DNA of 64,000 bases, from the NCBI RefSeq assembly GCF_039907765.1, contig NZ_JARDJI010000005.1, forward strand, positions 124,001 through 188,000, in the 5' to 3' direction. Position 1 is the first letter of the stretch. Every line of letters starts with the position of its first letter. The translations under genes and the position numbers were made by a program. This stretch comes from Aminobacter sp039907765 (lineage in GTDB: Bacteria; Pseudomonadota; Alphaproteobacteria; Rhizobiales; Rhizobiaceae). Below, one piece after another: positions 33,607 through 43,782 of the stretch. The notes under the pieces are model-generated. The model was not told where the DNA came from, made no database searches, and worked only from the letters and a program-made list of their open reading frames with translations.

Positions 33607-34679
33607 CGGTCGTCCCTGAACAGCAGGCTGGCGTCGCCATAAGAATAGAAGCGGTAGCCGCTCGCAATGGCGTGCGCATAGACCTCGCGCATCCGCTCCA
33701 GCCCCGAAAAGGCGGAGACCAGCATGAACAGCGTCGAGCGCGGCAGGTGGAAATTGGTCATCAGCGCGTCGACGAACTTGAAGCGGTAGCCGGGGGTGAT
33801 GAAGATATCGGTCGGACCCGACCAGGCAGCGATGGTGCCGTCGGGGCGCGCGGCACTTTCCATCAGGCGCAGCGAGGTGGTGCCGACGGCGACGATGCGG
33901 TTGCCGCGCGCCCTGGCGGCGTTCAGCACTGCTGCGATCTCGGCCGACACATGGCCGATCTCGGCATGCATCTTGTGGTCGGCAGTGTCGTCCGCCTTGA
34001 CCGGCAGGAAGGTTCCCGCGCCGACATGCAGCGTCACGAACTGTCTTTCCACGCCGCGCGCCTCGAGCGCCGCAAACAGCTCCGGCGTGAAATGCAGGCC
34101 AGCGGTCGGGGCAGCGACCGCGCCCTCCTCCCGCGCATAGACGGTCTGGTAGTCCTTGCGGTCGCGCTCGTCGTCGTCGCGCTTGGAGGCGATGTAGGGC
34201 GGCAGCGGAATGTGGCCGACGGCGTGCAGCGCCTCGTCCAGCGCCGGCCCGGACAGCTCGAAGGCGAGCAATGCCTCGCCGGCCTCGCCCTTCTCGATCA
34301 CCGTCGCATCGAGCTGGCCCAGCATGCAGGCCTCGGAGTCGTGGCCGAACTGGATGCGATCACCGACGGCAACACGCTTGCCGGGCCGCATGAAGGCGAG
34401 CCAGCGATCGGGCGCGGTGCGCATGTGCAGCGTGGCGTCGACATGGGCGACGGCCTCGCCGCGCACGCGGCGGCCCTTGAGCTGCGCCGGGATGACGCGC
34501 GTGTCGTTGAGCACCAGCACGTCGCCGGGTTCGAGCAGCGACGGCAGGTCGCGCACCGACAGGTCGGCGAGCGCTTCACCAGGCCGCACGCACAGAAGCC
34601 GCGCCGTGTCGCGCGGTTCGGCGGGCCTGAGCGCGATCCGCTCTTCCGGCAGGTCGAAATCGAAAAGGTCTACGCGCAT
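33603..34679 (-). CDS. queA: S-adenosylmethionine:tRNA ribosyltransferase-isomerase QueA
   Basis: QueA transfers the ribosyl part of SAM to preQ1 in tRNA, making epoxyqueuosine. It is the step after Tgt. The 358-residue protein starts MRVDLFDFDLPEERIALRPA and has the family segments VLNDTRVIPAQLKG, AAPTAGLHFTPEL, VTLHVGAGTFLPVKADD and TNFHLPRSTLFMLVSAF. It overlaps tgt (4 bp) and the upstream transporter gene by one base (TGATG). The longer open frame upstream belongs to the transporter region. Confidence 0.97.
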   Translation of the reverse strand: MRVDLFDFDLPEERIALRPAEPRDTARLLCVRPGEALADLSVRDLPSLLEPGDVLVLNDTRVIPAQLKGRRVRGEAVAHVDATLHMRTAPDRWLAFMRPGKRVAVGDRIQFGHDSEACMLGQLDATVIEKGEAGEALLAFELSGPALDEALHAVGHIPLPPYIASKRDDDERDRKDYQTVYAREEGAVAAPTAGLHFTPELFAALEARGVERQFVTLHVGAGTFLPVKADDTADHKMHAEIGHVSAEIAAVLNAARARGNRIVAVGTTSLRLMESAARPDGTIAAWSGPTDIFITPGYRFKFVDALMTNFHLPRSTLFMLVSAFSGLERMREVYAHAIASGYRFYSYGDASLLFRDDR

Positions 34680-35128
34680 CAGTAGATACGGATCATCAGG
34701 GCGCCGGCGAGCAGCAGCATGGCGCCGACGATGCGGCCCGTGGAGAGTTCGCGCACGGCGACGCCGAAAACTCCGGCATTGTCCACCAGCATGCCGGCCA
34801 GAAGCTGGCCGGCGACCAGGAAGGCCATCAGGGCGGCTGCGCCGATGCGCGGGGTCAGAAGCACGGTGGAGGTGACATAGACGGCGCCCAGCGCTCCGCC
34901 GGCCACGAACAGCCAGGGTGCGGGTGCCTTCCAGTCGATGACCAGGCCCTGCGACCGCGTGGTGAAATAGGTAACCAGCCCGAGTACGATCGCACCCGAG
35001 AGAAAGGAAATCGCAGCCGCCGCGACGGGCACACCGAGCCCGCGCGCCAGCTGCGCATTGATGGGAGCCTGAATGGCGACGAAGGCGCCCGCCAGAACGC
35101 CGAGAAGCGACCAGAGAGCGCCTGCCAC
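34679..35128 (-). CDS. DMT-superfamily small transporter (YdcZ/DUF606 type)
   Basis: The 149-residue protein has five hydrophobic helices and the family features AIQAPINAQLARGLG and PRIGAAALMAFLVAGQLLAGML. DUF606 proteins are half-size relatives of EamA drug/metabolite transporters and probably dimerise. The substrate is unknown. It sits between ppiB and queA with 1-bp overlap to queA, so it is in the queuosine operon; a role in supplying or exporting a precursor is conceivable but not shown. Confidence 0.85.
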   Translation of the reverse strand: MAGALWSLLGVLAGAFVAIQAPINAQLARGLGVPVAAAAISFLSGAIVLGLVTYFTTRSQGLVIDWKAPAPWLFVAGGALGAVYVTSTVLLTPRIGAAALMAFLVAGQLLAGMLVDNAGVFGVAVRELSTGRIVGAMLLLAGALMIRIY

Positions 35129-35131
35129 CTG

Positions 35132-35647
35132 TTACTCCTTGACGTCTGCGGCGACCTTCATCGACACGATCTTGTCGGGGTCGACCACCGGCTCGCCGCG
35201 CTTGATCTTGTCGACGTTGTCCATGCCCTCGATGACCTGGCCCCACACCGAATACTGGCGGTTGAGGAAGCCGGCATCCTCGAAGCAGATGAAGAACTGC
35301 GAGTTGGCGGAGTTCGGGTTCTGGGCGCGGGCCATGGAGCAGGTGCCGCGGCCGTGGTTCATGTTGGAGAACTCGGCCTTCAGGTCCGGCTTGTCCGAGC
35401 CGCCCATGCCGGCACGGCTGGGGTTGAAGTCCTTTCCGCCCGACTTGCCGAACTTGACGTCGCCGGTCTGCGCCATGAATCCGTCGATGACGCGGTGGAA
35501 GACGACGCCGTCATAGGCGCCTTCGCGAGCCAGCTCCTTGATGCGGGCGACGTGGCCGGGGGCCAGGTCGGGGAGCAACTCGATGACCACCTTGCCCTTG
35601 GTGGTTTCCATGATCAGCGCGTTCTCGCGATCCTTGATCTCGGCCAT
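35132..35647 (-). CDS. ppiB: Cytoplasmic peptidyl-prolyl cis-trans isomerase (cyclophilin)
   Basis: The 171-residue protein matches the bacterial cyclophilin PpiB: VFHRVIDGFMAQTGDV near residue 50, NMNHGRGTCSMARAQNPNSANSQ split by the usual loop, FFICFEDAGFLNRQYSVWGQVIEGMD. It has no signal peptide, so acts on cytoplasmic proteins. It follows the secreted paralogue by 54 bp and is followed by the transporter gene 3 bp on. Confidence 0.93.
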   Translation of the reverse strand: MAEIKDRENALIMETTKGKVVIELLPDLAPGHVARIKELAREGAYDGVVFHRVIDGFMAQTGDVKFGKSGGKDFNPSRAGMGGSDKPDLKAEFSNMNHGRGTCSMARAQNPNSANSQFFICFEDAGFLNRQYSVWGQVIEGMDNVDKIKRGEPVVDPDKIVSMKVAADVKE

Positions 35648-35673
35648 GACTGAATTCCTTCTCTGTTACAGAT

Positions 35674-35729
35674 TACTTGCCGTCCGCAGCGATGCGGACT
35701 TCTACTTACCGTCCGCAGCGATGCGGACC
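35674..35729. repeat. Direct duplication of a hairpin at the end of the secreted cyclophilin gene
   Basis: Two 27-bp copies (35674-35700 and 35703-35729) differ at two bases. Each contains GTCCGCA-GCGA-TGCGGAC, a perfect 7-bp stem with a 4-nt loop. The right copy encodes the last codons and stop of the secreted cyclophilin; the left copy is downstream of the stop. Confidence 0.75.
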
Positions 35730-36289
35730 TTGATCATGCGGTCGGGGTCGGTGACGACGCCGTTCTCGGCCGCATCGCCCTTCTTGATCTTGTCGACCAG
35801 TTCCATGCCGCTCTCGACGTCCCCGACGACGGTGTACTGGCCGTCGAGCGAGGAAGCGGTGTCGAACATGATGAAGAACTGCGAATTGGCCGAATTCGGA
35901 TCCTGGGCACGCGCCATGCCGACGACCCCGCGCTTGAAGTTCTCCTTGGAGAACTCGGCCGGCAGATCGGGCAGCTTCGAGCCGCCGGTGCCGGCGCGCG
36001 CGGCGCTGTAGCCGTCCTTCATGTCGCCGAACTCGACGTCGCCGGTCTGGGCCATGAAGCCTTCGATCACGCGATGGAACGCGACGTTGTCATATTCGCC
36101 GTCGCGCACGAGCTTCTTGATCTGTTCGACGTGCTTGGGCGCGAGGTCGGGACGGAGTTCTACCGTCACGTCGCCGTCCTTGAGCGTGATGACCATGGTG
36201 TTCTCGGGATCGGCGGCGAAGGCCGAAGCCGAACCGGCGATTATGCCGGCAAGGACGACGAAAGACGAGGCAAGCTTCCTGAGCTGCAT
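35702..36289 (-). CDS. ppiA: Periplasmic peptidyl-prolyl cis-trans isomerase (cyclophilin)
   Basis: The 195-residue protein has a signal peptide (KLASSFVVLAGIIAGSASAFA, cleavage near residue 26). The cyclophilin domain includes AFHRVIEGFMAQTGDV, VGMARAQDPNSANSQFFIMF and YTVVGDVESGMELVDKIKKGD. It should assist folding in the periplasm. It is immediately downstream of coaD (17 bp) and upstream of the cytoplasmic ppiB-like paralogue. The stop lies in a duplicated hairpin. Confidence 0.93.
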   Translation of the reverse strand: MQLRKLASSFVVLAGIIAGSASAFAADPENTMVITLKDGDVTVELRPDLAPKHVEQIKKLVRDGEYDNVAFHRVIEGFMAQTGDVEFGDMKDGYSAARAGTGGSKLPDLPAEFSKENFKRGVVGMARAQDPNSANSQFFIMFDTASSLDGQYTVVGDVESGMELVDKIKKGDAAENGVVTDPDRMIKVRIAADGK

Positions 36290-36306
36290 TGATCGGTACT
36301 CCGGGA

Positions 36307-36807
36307 TTATTTCGCGAATTTGGCGTTGAGCGCCTTGGCAACCGCCGCAGGCACAAACGGGCGGATGTCGCCGCCCATCGAGGCAATCTGGCGGACAAGT
36401 GTGGCGGTAATTGTGCGGACCGAAGGGCTTGCCGGCAGGAAAACCGTCTGCAGTTCCGGCGCCATGGTCTCGTTCATGCCGGCCATCTGCATCTCGTAGT
36501 CGAGGTCGGTGCCGTCGCGCAGGCCACGGATCATGATCGAGGCGCCCTCTCGCCGGGCGGCGTCGATGACCAGCCCGTCGAAGGCGACGACCTTGATGCG
36601 GCCGCCATCCTTGCCGAACTCCGACTTGGCCGCATCCTCGATCAGCGCCACACGCTCCTCGAAGGAGAACAGCGGCTTCTTGCCCGGATGAATCCCGATG
36701 GCCGCGTAGACGACGTCGGCGACCGCCAACGACGCCTTGAGCACGTCGAGATGGCCGTTGGTGAGGGGGTCGAAGGACCCGGCGTAGATTGCGATGCGAT
36801 CTGTCAT
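36307..36807 (-). CDS. coaD: Pantetheine-phosphate adenylyltransferase CoaD
   Basis: CoaD makes dephospho-CoA from 4'-phosphopantetheine and ATP. The start MTDRIAIYAGSFDPLTNGH gives 166 residues and sets the TNGH nucleotidyl motif at residues 17-20. The GLRDGTDLDYEMQMAGMN and SPSVRTITATLVRQIA segments match the family. The upstream part of the open frame is not coding. It heads the ppiA-ppiB-queA-tgt unit. Confidence 0.96.
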   Translation of the reverse strand: MTDRIAIYAGSFDPLTNGHLDVLKASLAVADVVYAAIGIHPGKKPLFSFEERVALIEDAAKSEFGKDGGRIKVVAFDGLVIDAARREGASIMIRGLRDGTDLDYEMQMAGMNETMAPELQTVFLPASPSVRTITATLVRQIASMGGDIRPFVPAAVAKALNAKFAK

Positions 36808-37014
36808 GCGCCTGCTTCTAGAACATCGGCGGTCAAGGTGGAAGCGGGCACCGGCCCGAACTTGGCCATCCGGCGCTTCCCGCATGGTTTACAAGATGAA
36901 CGCGGGATGAATGGAAGTCTCAGGTTTCGTTCAAGGGGATGTGAATAAACCATCTCTATAGTCGATGAAACCAAACAGCGCGTCGCCCGTTATTTCAGGC
37001 AGGAGAACAGCGCC

Positions 37015-37167
37015 ATGATGATCTACATGCTCGCCGCCGCCATGACACTGGCCATGCTCATCGCCACCGCCTTCGCCCTCCACCAGGAGGCGCACCGGGT
37101 GCGCACCAAGGTTCAGACCGCCCGTGTCCGGCTGCCGGGGTGGCGCAATCCGCGGCTGCCGCGCTGA
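37015..37167 (+). CDS. Small 50-residue membrane peptide, unrecognised
   Basis: The ATG at 37015 follows GGCAGGAGAAC at a good distance. It encodes MMIYMLAAAMTLAMLIATAF, then a basic tail (LHQEAHRVRTKVQTARVRLP and GWRNPRLPR). A terminator follows about 35 bp after the TGA. One hydrophobic helix with an Arg-rich cytoplasmic tail suggests a single-pass inner membrane protein. It lies between the divergent coaD and convergent gyrA genes. It is too short for most gene-calling tracks; function unknown. Confidence 0.6.
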   Translation: MMIYMLAAAMTLAMLIATAFALHQEAHRVRTKVQTARVRLPGWRNPRLPR

Positions 37168-37200
37168 TCTGCCTCGACTACAGTTTCTGCCCCTCCAGGC

Positions 37201-37228
37201 AAAAGCGGCGCTCACGCGCCGCTTTTTT
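37201..37228. terminator. Bidirectional terminator between small membrane peptide gene and gyrA
   Basis: AGCGGCGC-TCAC-GCGCCGCT (37204-37223) forms an 8-bp stem with an A-run before and TTTTTT after, serving both the small + gene and the convergent gyrA. Confidence 0.85.
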
Positions 37229-37275
37229 CTTTAACCCGACGGCGTAAGCCACTGGCAAATCGGTGGCCTTCCGGA

Positions 37276-40053
<2,778 letters not shown>

Positions 40054-40087
40054 CTCGGATCACGCATGTTGGGAATCATTTGCCCTT

Positions 40088-40115
40088 TATATAGGAACGG
40101 TGCGTGGTTGACCAA
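40088..40115 (-). promoter_or_regulatory. Candidate gyrA promoter
   Basis: On the minus strand TTGGTC (40110-40115) and TATATA (40088-40093) are 16 bp apart, and the predicted transcript would have a leader of about 27 nt before the gyrA ATG. Confidence 0.35.
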
Positions 40116-40300
40116 CTTTGGGCGCGCTTTTCCAACGCTGATTTATCACGCAATATCAAAAGGATAGATCACCCGGTCAAATCCGCGACAGTCTGCCTGC
40201 CACGGCCGGAAGTCAGCTGCGCTGGGCATAACGCGCAGCCAGACGCGATTGCTCTGGCGCCAACGCACGCCGCGGGTTAGCCTGCATTCGCCCCGGGGGG

Positions 40301-40936
40301 ATGCCGATGCCGCAATTCGACAGCATTTTCAACGCTTTCGTCACCCTGCTCGTGACCATCGACCCACCGGGACTCGCCCCGCTTTTCCTGGCCGTGACGC
40401 GCGGCATGAACCGCGACGAGCGGCAGCAGGTATCGGTGCGTGCCAGCATCATGGGCTTCGCCGTGCTCGCCCTGTTCGCCGTCGCGGGTGCCGCCATCCT
40501 CACCGTGTTCGGCATCACGCTGCCGGCGTTCCGGGTGGCCGGCGGCTTCCTCTTGTTCTTCATCGCCTTCGAGATGGTGTTCGAGCGCCGGCAGGACCGC
40601 AAGGAGAAGATCTCGGACGTGGCGATCACCAAGGACCACATCCACAACATCGCCGCCTTCCCGCTCGCCATCCCGCTGATCGCCGGCCCCGGCGCGATAT
40701 CGGCCACAGTGCTCTTGTCGGGCTCGTTCGACGGCTGGGCGGGCCAAGTGACGCTGGTCGGCATCATCTTCATCTGCCTGGCCCTGACCTATCTCGTCTT
40801 CGTGCTCGCCGAACGCATCGACCGCTTCCTCGGCCAGACCGGCCGGTCGATCCTGACCCGCCTGCTCGGCGTGATCCTGGCGGCACTCGCCGTCCAGTTC
40901 GTGGCAGACGGGATCAAGGCGCTGGTGGCGATGTGA
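40301..40936 (+). CDS. MarC family integral membrane protein
   Basis: The 211-residue protein has six hydrophobic helices and the MarC signatures TIDPPGLAPLFLAVTRG near residue 22 and FPLAIPLIAGPGAISATVLL near 125. The function is unresolved; despite the name it is not clearly involved in antibiotic resistance. A GGGGGG stretch precedes the start. It is a single gene, convergent with the bigR operon. Confidence 0.88.
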   Translation: MPMPQFDSIFNAFVTLLVTIDPPGLAPLFLAVTRGMNRDERQQVSVRASIMGFAVLALFAVAGAAILTVFGITLPAFRVAGGFLLFFIAFEMVFERRQDRKEKISDVAITKDHIHNIAAFPLAIPLIAGPGAISATVLLSGSFDGWAGQVTLVGIIFICLALTYLVFVLAERIDRFLGQTGRSILTRLLGVILAALAVQFVADGIKALVAM

Positions 40937-40955
40937 ACGACGGCGGCAGCCGAGA

Positions 40956-41085
40956 CTAGATGAGGTTGCGCCAGATCATGTAGCCGGCGACGGCCACGAT
41001 CATCGGCGAGGACAGAACGTTCAGCGTATCCTTTTCCGCTGCAGCACCACTGCCGCGCGCGACCCGCCCAAGCCGGCGATCAGGC
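40956..41085 (-). pseudogene. C-terminal remnant of a TauE/SafE sulfite exporter
   Basis: Two frames on the minus strand join to give LIAGLGGSRAAVVLQRKRIR, then a frameshift, then TLNVLSSPMIVAVAGYMIWR plus NLI and a stop. The combined text resembles the C terminus of TauE/SafE permeases. About 50 codons remain; the N-terminal part is missing. A sulfite exporter gene is the expected last gene of bigR operons, which strengthens the reading. The identification is by eye. Confidence 0.45.
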
Positions 41086-41100
41086 CGCGGGGTCAACCAA

Positions 41101-41532
41101 TCAGGCTGCGACGGGCGAGGTGTGTCGGTCGACCGTCCTGCGGGCAAGCCACATGCCGAGGAACATCATCGGCAGGAACGCATATGTGCCGGCCGCTCCG
41201 AGCGCAGTCGCGGTCAGTGCCGGCCCGGGGCAGAACCCGCCCAGGCCCCAGCCGATACCGAAGATGGCCGGCCCGACCAGGATCCTCCGGTCGATGGCGC
41301 TGCCGGCGGGCAGATGGAACGCTTCAGCAGCCACCGGTTTCGGCCGCCTGAAGACGAGGCGGTAGCCGATGAAGGTGGTGATCACGGCCCCGCCCATCAC
41401 GAAGGCAAGCGAGGGGTCCCAGGTGCCGAACAGATCGAGGAAGTTCAGAACCTTGGCCGGATCGGACATGCCCGACACGACGAGGCCGATGCCGAACAGC
41501 AGGCCGAGCGCGAGATTGACGACAAACGACAT
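41101..41532 (-). CDS. pmpB: YeeE/YedE family transporter subunit (second half)
   Basis: The ATG at 41530-41532 is preferred over an overlapping TTG two codons earlier because GGGGA precedes it. The 143-residue protein has four hydrophobic helices and the segments LLFGIGLVVSGMSDPAKVLNFLDLFG and GWGLGGFCPGPALTA. The conserved cysteine in FCPGP is typical of YeeE/YedE thiosulfate-type transporters. It pairs with the upstream half-size gene; together they should form one transporter for reactive sulfur compounds. Confidence 0.85.
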   Translation of the reverse strand: MSFVVNLALGLLFGIGLVVSGMSDPAKVLNFLDLFGTWDPSLAFVMGGAVITTFIGYRLVFRRPKPVAAEAFHLPAGSAIDRRILVGPAIFGIGWGLGGFCPGPALTATALGAAGTYAFLPMMFLGMWLARRTVDRHTSPVAA

Positions 41533-41534
41533 GT

Positions 41535-41963
41535 TCAAGTCCCCATCAAGTGCCGGACGACGAAGACGGTGACGAATGCGGTCGCCATGAAGGTCAGCGT
41601 CGCCACCAACGAACGGATGGAAAGCCGCGACAGGCCGCAGACGCCGTGACCGCTGGTGCAGCCTTTGCCATAGACCGAACCGAAACCGACCAGGAGCCCG
41701 GCCACGGCCATAAGGGGCAGGTTGGACGAAACCGTCTGGACGACCTGGCTACCGGTCACCGACGCATAGACCAGCGGAGCTCCCACGAGGCCGAGCACGA
41801 AGGCCAGCCGCGAAGGCAAGGCCTTGTCGCCATAGGGCGGCAACAGGCGGCCGGCGATGCCGGATATGCCGGCAATGCGCCCTTCCCACGCCATCAGGAG
41901 AACGGCCGACAGGCCGATCAGGATGCCACCCACGGTGGCTGCTATCGGGGTAAACTCAGTCAT
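41535..41963 (-). CDS. pmpA: YeeE/YedE family transporter subunit (first half)
   Basis: The start MTEFTPIAATVGG gives 142 residues and four hydrophobic helices with the YeeE motif VGFGSVYGKGCTSGHGVCGL near residue 100, containing the two conserved cysteines thought to relay the sulfur substrate. It lies 1 bp from the bigR-like stop and is followed, 2 bp later, by the second half-size transporter gene. Confidence 0.87.
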   Translation of the reverse strand: MTEFTPIAATVGGILIGLSAVLLMAWEGRIAGISGIAGRLLPPYGDKALPSRLAFVLGLVGAPLVYASVTGSQVVQTVSSNLPLMAVAGLLVGFGSVYGKGCTSGHGVCGLSRLSIRSLVATLTFMATAFVTVFVVRHLMGT

Positions 41964-41964
41964 G

Positions 41965-42309
41965 TCATCGGCCTTCGATTGCGGCAACTTCCGCGCCCGG
42001 GTCGCAGAACAGGCGGTAGAGCAAGGTCACGACCGCCCTCACCCGCTCGTCGGCGAGGCGGTAGAAGACGGATTTCGATTCCTTGCGGCCGATGATCAGC
42101 CCGGCATCGCGCAGTTCGGCGATCTGCTGGGAGAGCCCGGGCTGCCTGATGCCGAGGCTGTCTTCGAGTTCGCGCACCGAACGCTCGCCATCGGCGAGGG
42201 AGCAGGCGATCATCAGCCGGTTCGGGTTGGCGAGCTTCTTCAGGAACTCCGAAGCCTCGCCTGCCCGCTCGAGCAGATCCGATACCGGCACTTTCGGTTC
42301 CTGTTGCAT
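41965..42309 (-). CDS. bigR: ArsR-family persulfide sensor, BigR/SqrR type
   Basis: The start MQQEPKVPVSDLL gives 114 residues with the ArsR winged helix (LANPNRLMIACSLADGERSV, then GIRQPGLSQQIAELRDAGLI). Two cysteines, C36 and C102, are 66 residues apart, the same spacing as the redox pair of SqrR (C41/C107) and BigR (C42/C108). In those proteins persulfides link the pair through sulfur atoms and release DNA. It lies between the dioxygenase and transporter genes. Confidence 0.88.
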   Translation of the reverse strand: MQQEPKVPVSDLLERAGEASEFLKKLANPNRLMIACSLADGERSVRELEDSLGIRQPGLSQQIAELRDAGLIIGRKESKSVFYRLADERVRAVVTLLYRLFCDPGAEVAAIEGR

Positions 42310-42313
42310 GGTC

Positions 42314-43195
42314 CTAGCCCCAGTTGGCGCCCTCGAGCGCATCGAGCGGGAATTTCAGGTAGCGCCTGCCGTTGGCTTCCGGTTCGGGCAGACGACCGCC
42401 GTTGATGTTGATCTGCAGGGCGTGGAGAATGAGCTTCGGCATCGGCAAGGTGCTGTCGCGCGCCTCGCGCACGGCGACGAAATCCGCTTCCGACGCGCAT
42501 CTGGATACGTGCGTGTTGCGCGCCTTCTGCTCGGCAACGGTGCTTTCCCATCTCGGCTCGCGCCCGCCCGGCTGATAGTCGTGGCCGGTGAAAAGCCGGG
42601 TATCGCCGGGCAGTTCCAATATCTGCTGGATGGACTGCCAGAGCCGCCTGGCGCTGCCGCCCGGAAAGTCGGCGCGCGCCGTTCCGCTGTCCGGCATGAA
42701 CATCGTGTCGTGCACGAAGGCCGCGTCGCCGATCACATAGGTGATCGAGGCGAGCGTGTGTCCGGGCGAAAACAGCACCTTTCCCTCGATCTCACCGACA
42801 GAGAAGGTCTCGCCTTCGGCAAACAGCCTGTCCCACTGCGAACCGTCGTCGGCCAGTTCCGGCCAGTTGTAGATGCCCTTCCAGAGCTTCTGGACGTCGA
42901 CGACGCGTTCGCCGATCGCCGTCGGCGCGCCAGTCCTGGACTTCAGGTAGCGGGCGGCCGAAAAGTGGTCGGCGTGGGGATGGGTGTCGAGTATCCACTC
43001 GACCGTCAGGCCACGCTCTTCGACGAAATCAAGGATGCGGTCGGCATTGGTGGTCGCCGTGGAGCCCGACTTCTCGTCGAAATCGAGCACCGGATCGACG
43101 ATCGCGCATTTCCTGGTAGCCGGATCGGCAACGACATACTGGACGGAGAAGGTGCGCGGATCGAAGAAGGCGGTAACCTCGGGTTTCATGGACAT
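42314..43195 (-). CDS. blh: ETHE1-like persulfide dioxygenase, Blh-type MBL-fold hydrolase
   Basis: The protein of about 293 residues has the metallo-beta-lactamase motif THPHADH at residues 71-77 and later metal ligands in SPGHTLAS, FVHDTMFMPDSGTAR and FTGHDY. ETHE1/Blh enzymes oxidise glutathione persulfide to sulfite. Three ATG codons in a row of frame (43207, 43195, 43189) are possible starts; MSMKPEV is used here. In Xylella and Agrobacterium Blh the DUF442 domain is fused to this one; here DUF442 is a separate gene upstream. Confidence 0.87.
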   Translation of the reverse strand: MSMKPEVTAFFDPRTFSVQYVVADPATRKCAIVDPVLDFDEKSGSTATTNADRILDFVEERGLTVEWILDTHPHADHFSAARYLKSRTGAPTAIGERVVDVQKLWKGIYNWPELADDGSQWDRLFAEGETFSVGEIEGKVLFSPGHTLASITYVIGDAAFVHDTMFMPDSGTARADFPGGSARRLWQSIQQILELPGDTRLFTGHDYQPGGREPRWESTVAEQKARNTHVSRCASEADFVAVREARDSTLPMPKLILHALQININGGRLPEPEANGRRYLKFPLDALEGANWG

Positions 43196-43232
43196 GTTCG
43201 GCCCCATCCCTTTGTCTTGAATTCGAAAATCG

Positions 43233-43655
43233 TCAGGAATTGTCGCGCAGCCAGTCCTTGGCCCCGGCAAGGTTGATGCCCAGCCGCGAACCCAACCCAT
43301 CGAGGTCGCCCGTGTCGAGGCGGCCATCGAGCACTTCGCCGATCGCCCAGAGCGACAGCGAGCGCGTCGCGGACTTGCAATGAGCGAGCACCGGCCCGCC
43401 GGCATCGGCGACGGCAGCCTGGAAGGCGCGCACGGTCTCCAGCGAGTAGCGCCCAGGTGCCACCGGGATGTTGACGAACTCCATGCCCAGCTGCCCGGCC
43501 CGGTCCGCCGCCTCGGACATGGTTGCCTGACCCGGCTCCTCGTTGGCCGGGCGGTTGTTGATGATCTTGCGAATGCCAGCCCCGCCGGCTGCCACCAAAT
43601 CGGCGTCGGACGGTTGACCCGAGATCCAGAGCTTGTCGGTCACCTGCTTCATCAT
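43233..43655 (-). CDS. DUF442 / TIGR01244-type sulfurtransferase
   Basis: The 140-residue protein starts MMKQVTDKLWISGQPSDADL and has a phosphatase/rhodanese-like active-site loop LAHCKSATRS with Cys93. DUF442 domains transfer persulfide sulfur to or from the neighbouring dioxygenase. GAGGATGT precedes the start. It heads the bigR-type operon, with dyad sequences and an AT-rich region upstream. Confidence 0.87.
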   Translation of the reverse strand: MMKQVTDKLWISGQPSDADLVAAGGAGIRKIINNRPANEEPGQATMSEAADRAGQLGMEFVNIPVAPGRYSLETVRAFQAAVADAGGPVLAHCKSATRSLSLWAIGEVLDGRLDTGDLDGLGSRLGINLAGAKDWLRDNS

Positions 43656-43669
43656 ACATCCTCTTCAAA

Positions 43670-43727
43670 TCGTCGACGGCGCTATCGCGTCAACGATGAG
43701 ATACATATGATTGCATTTTCTTGCAAT
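43670..43727 (-). promoter_or_regulatory. Candidate BigR operator region
   Basis: Two dyads lie upstream of the operon's first gene: TCGTCGACG...CGTCAACGA (43670-43696, one mismatch) and ATTGCA-TTTTCT-TGCAAT (43710-43727, perfect) in AT-rich sequence. Either could be the regulator's target. Neither was compared with a determined BigR box. Confidence 0.4.
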
Positions 43728-43751
43728 AATTTTTCCGCAACTAAACGTGAA

Positions 43752-43766
43752 GTGCCGAAAAGGCAC
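43752..43766 (-). terminator. Weak terminator-like hairpin after rarA
   Basis: GTGCC-GAAAA-GGCAC forms a 5-bp stem 16 bp beyond the rarA stop on the minus strand. There is no strong T-run. Confidence 0.3.
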
Positions 43767-43782
43767 CGACCGGCGTGCGAGC

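Noticed and set aside
36931..37215. 94-codon open frame on the minus strand opposite the small membrane peptide
   Set aside because: No ribosome binding site or family feature; the plus-strand 50-codon frame has both a good RBS and a terminator.
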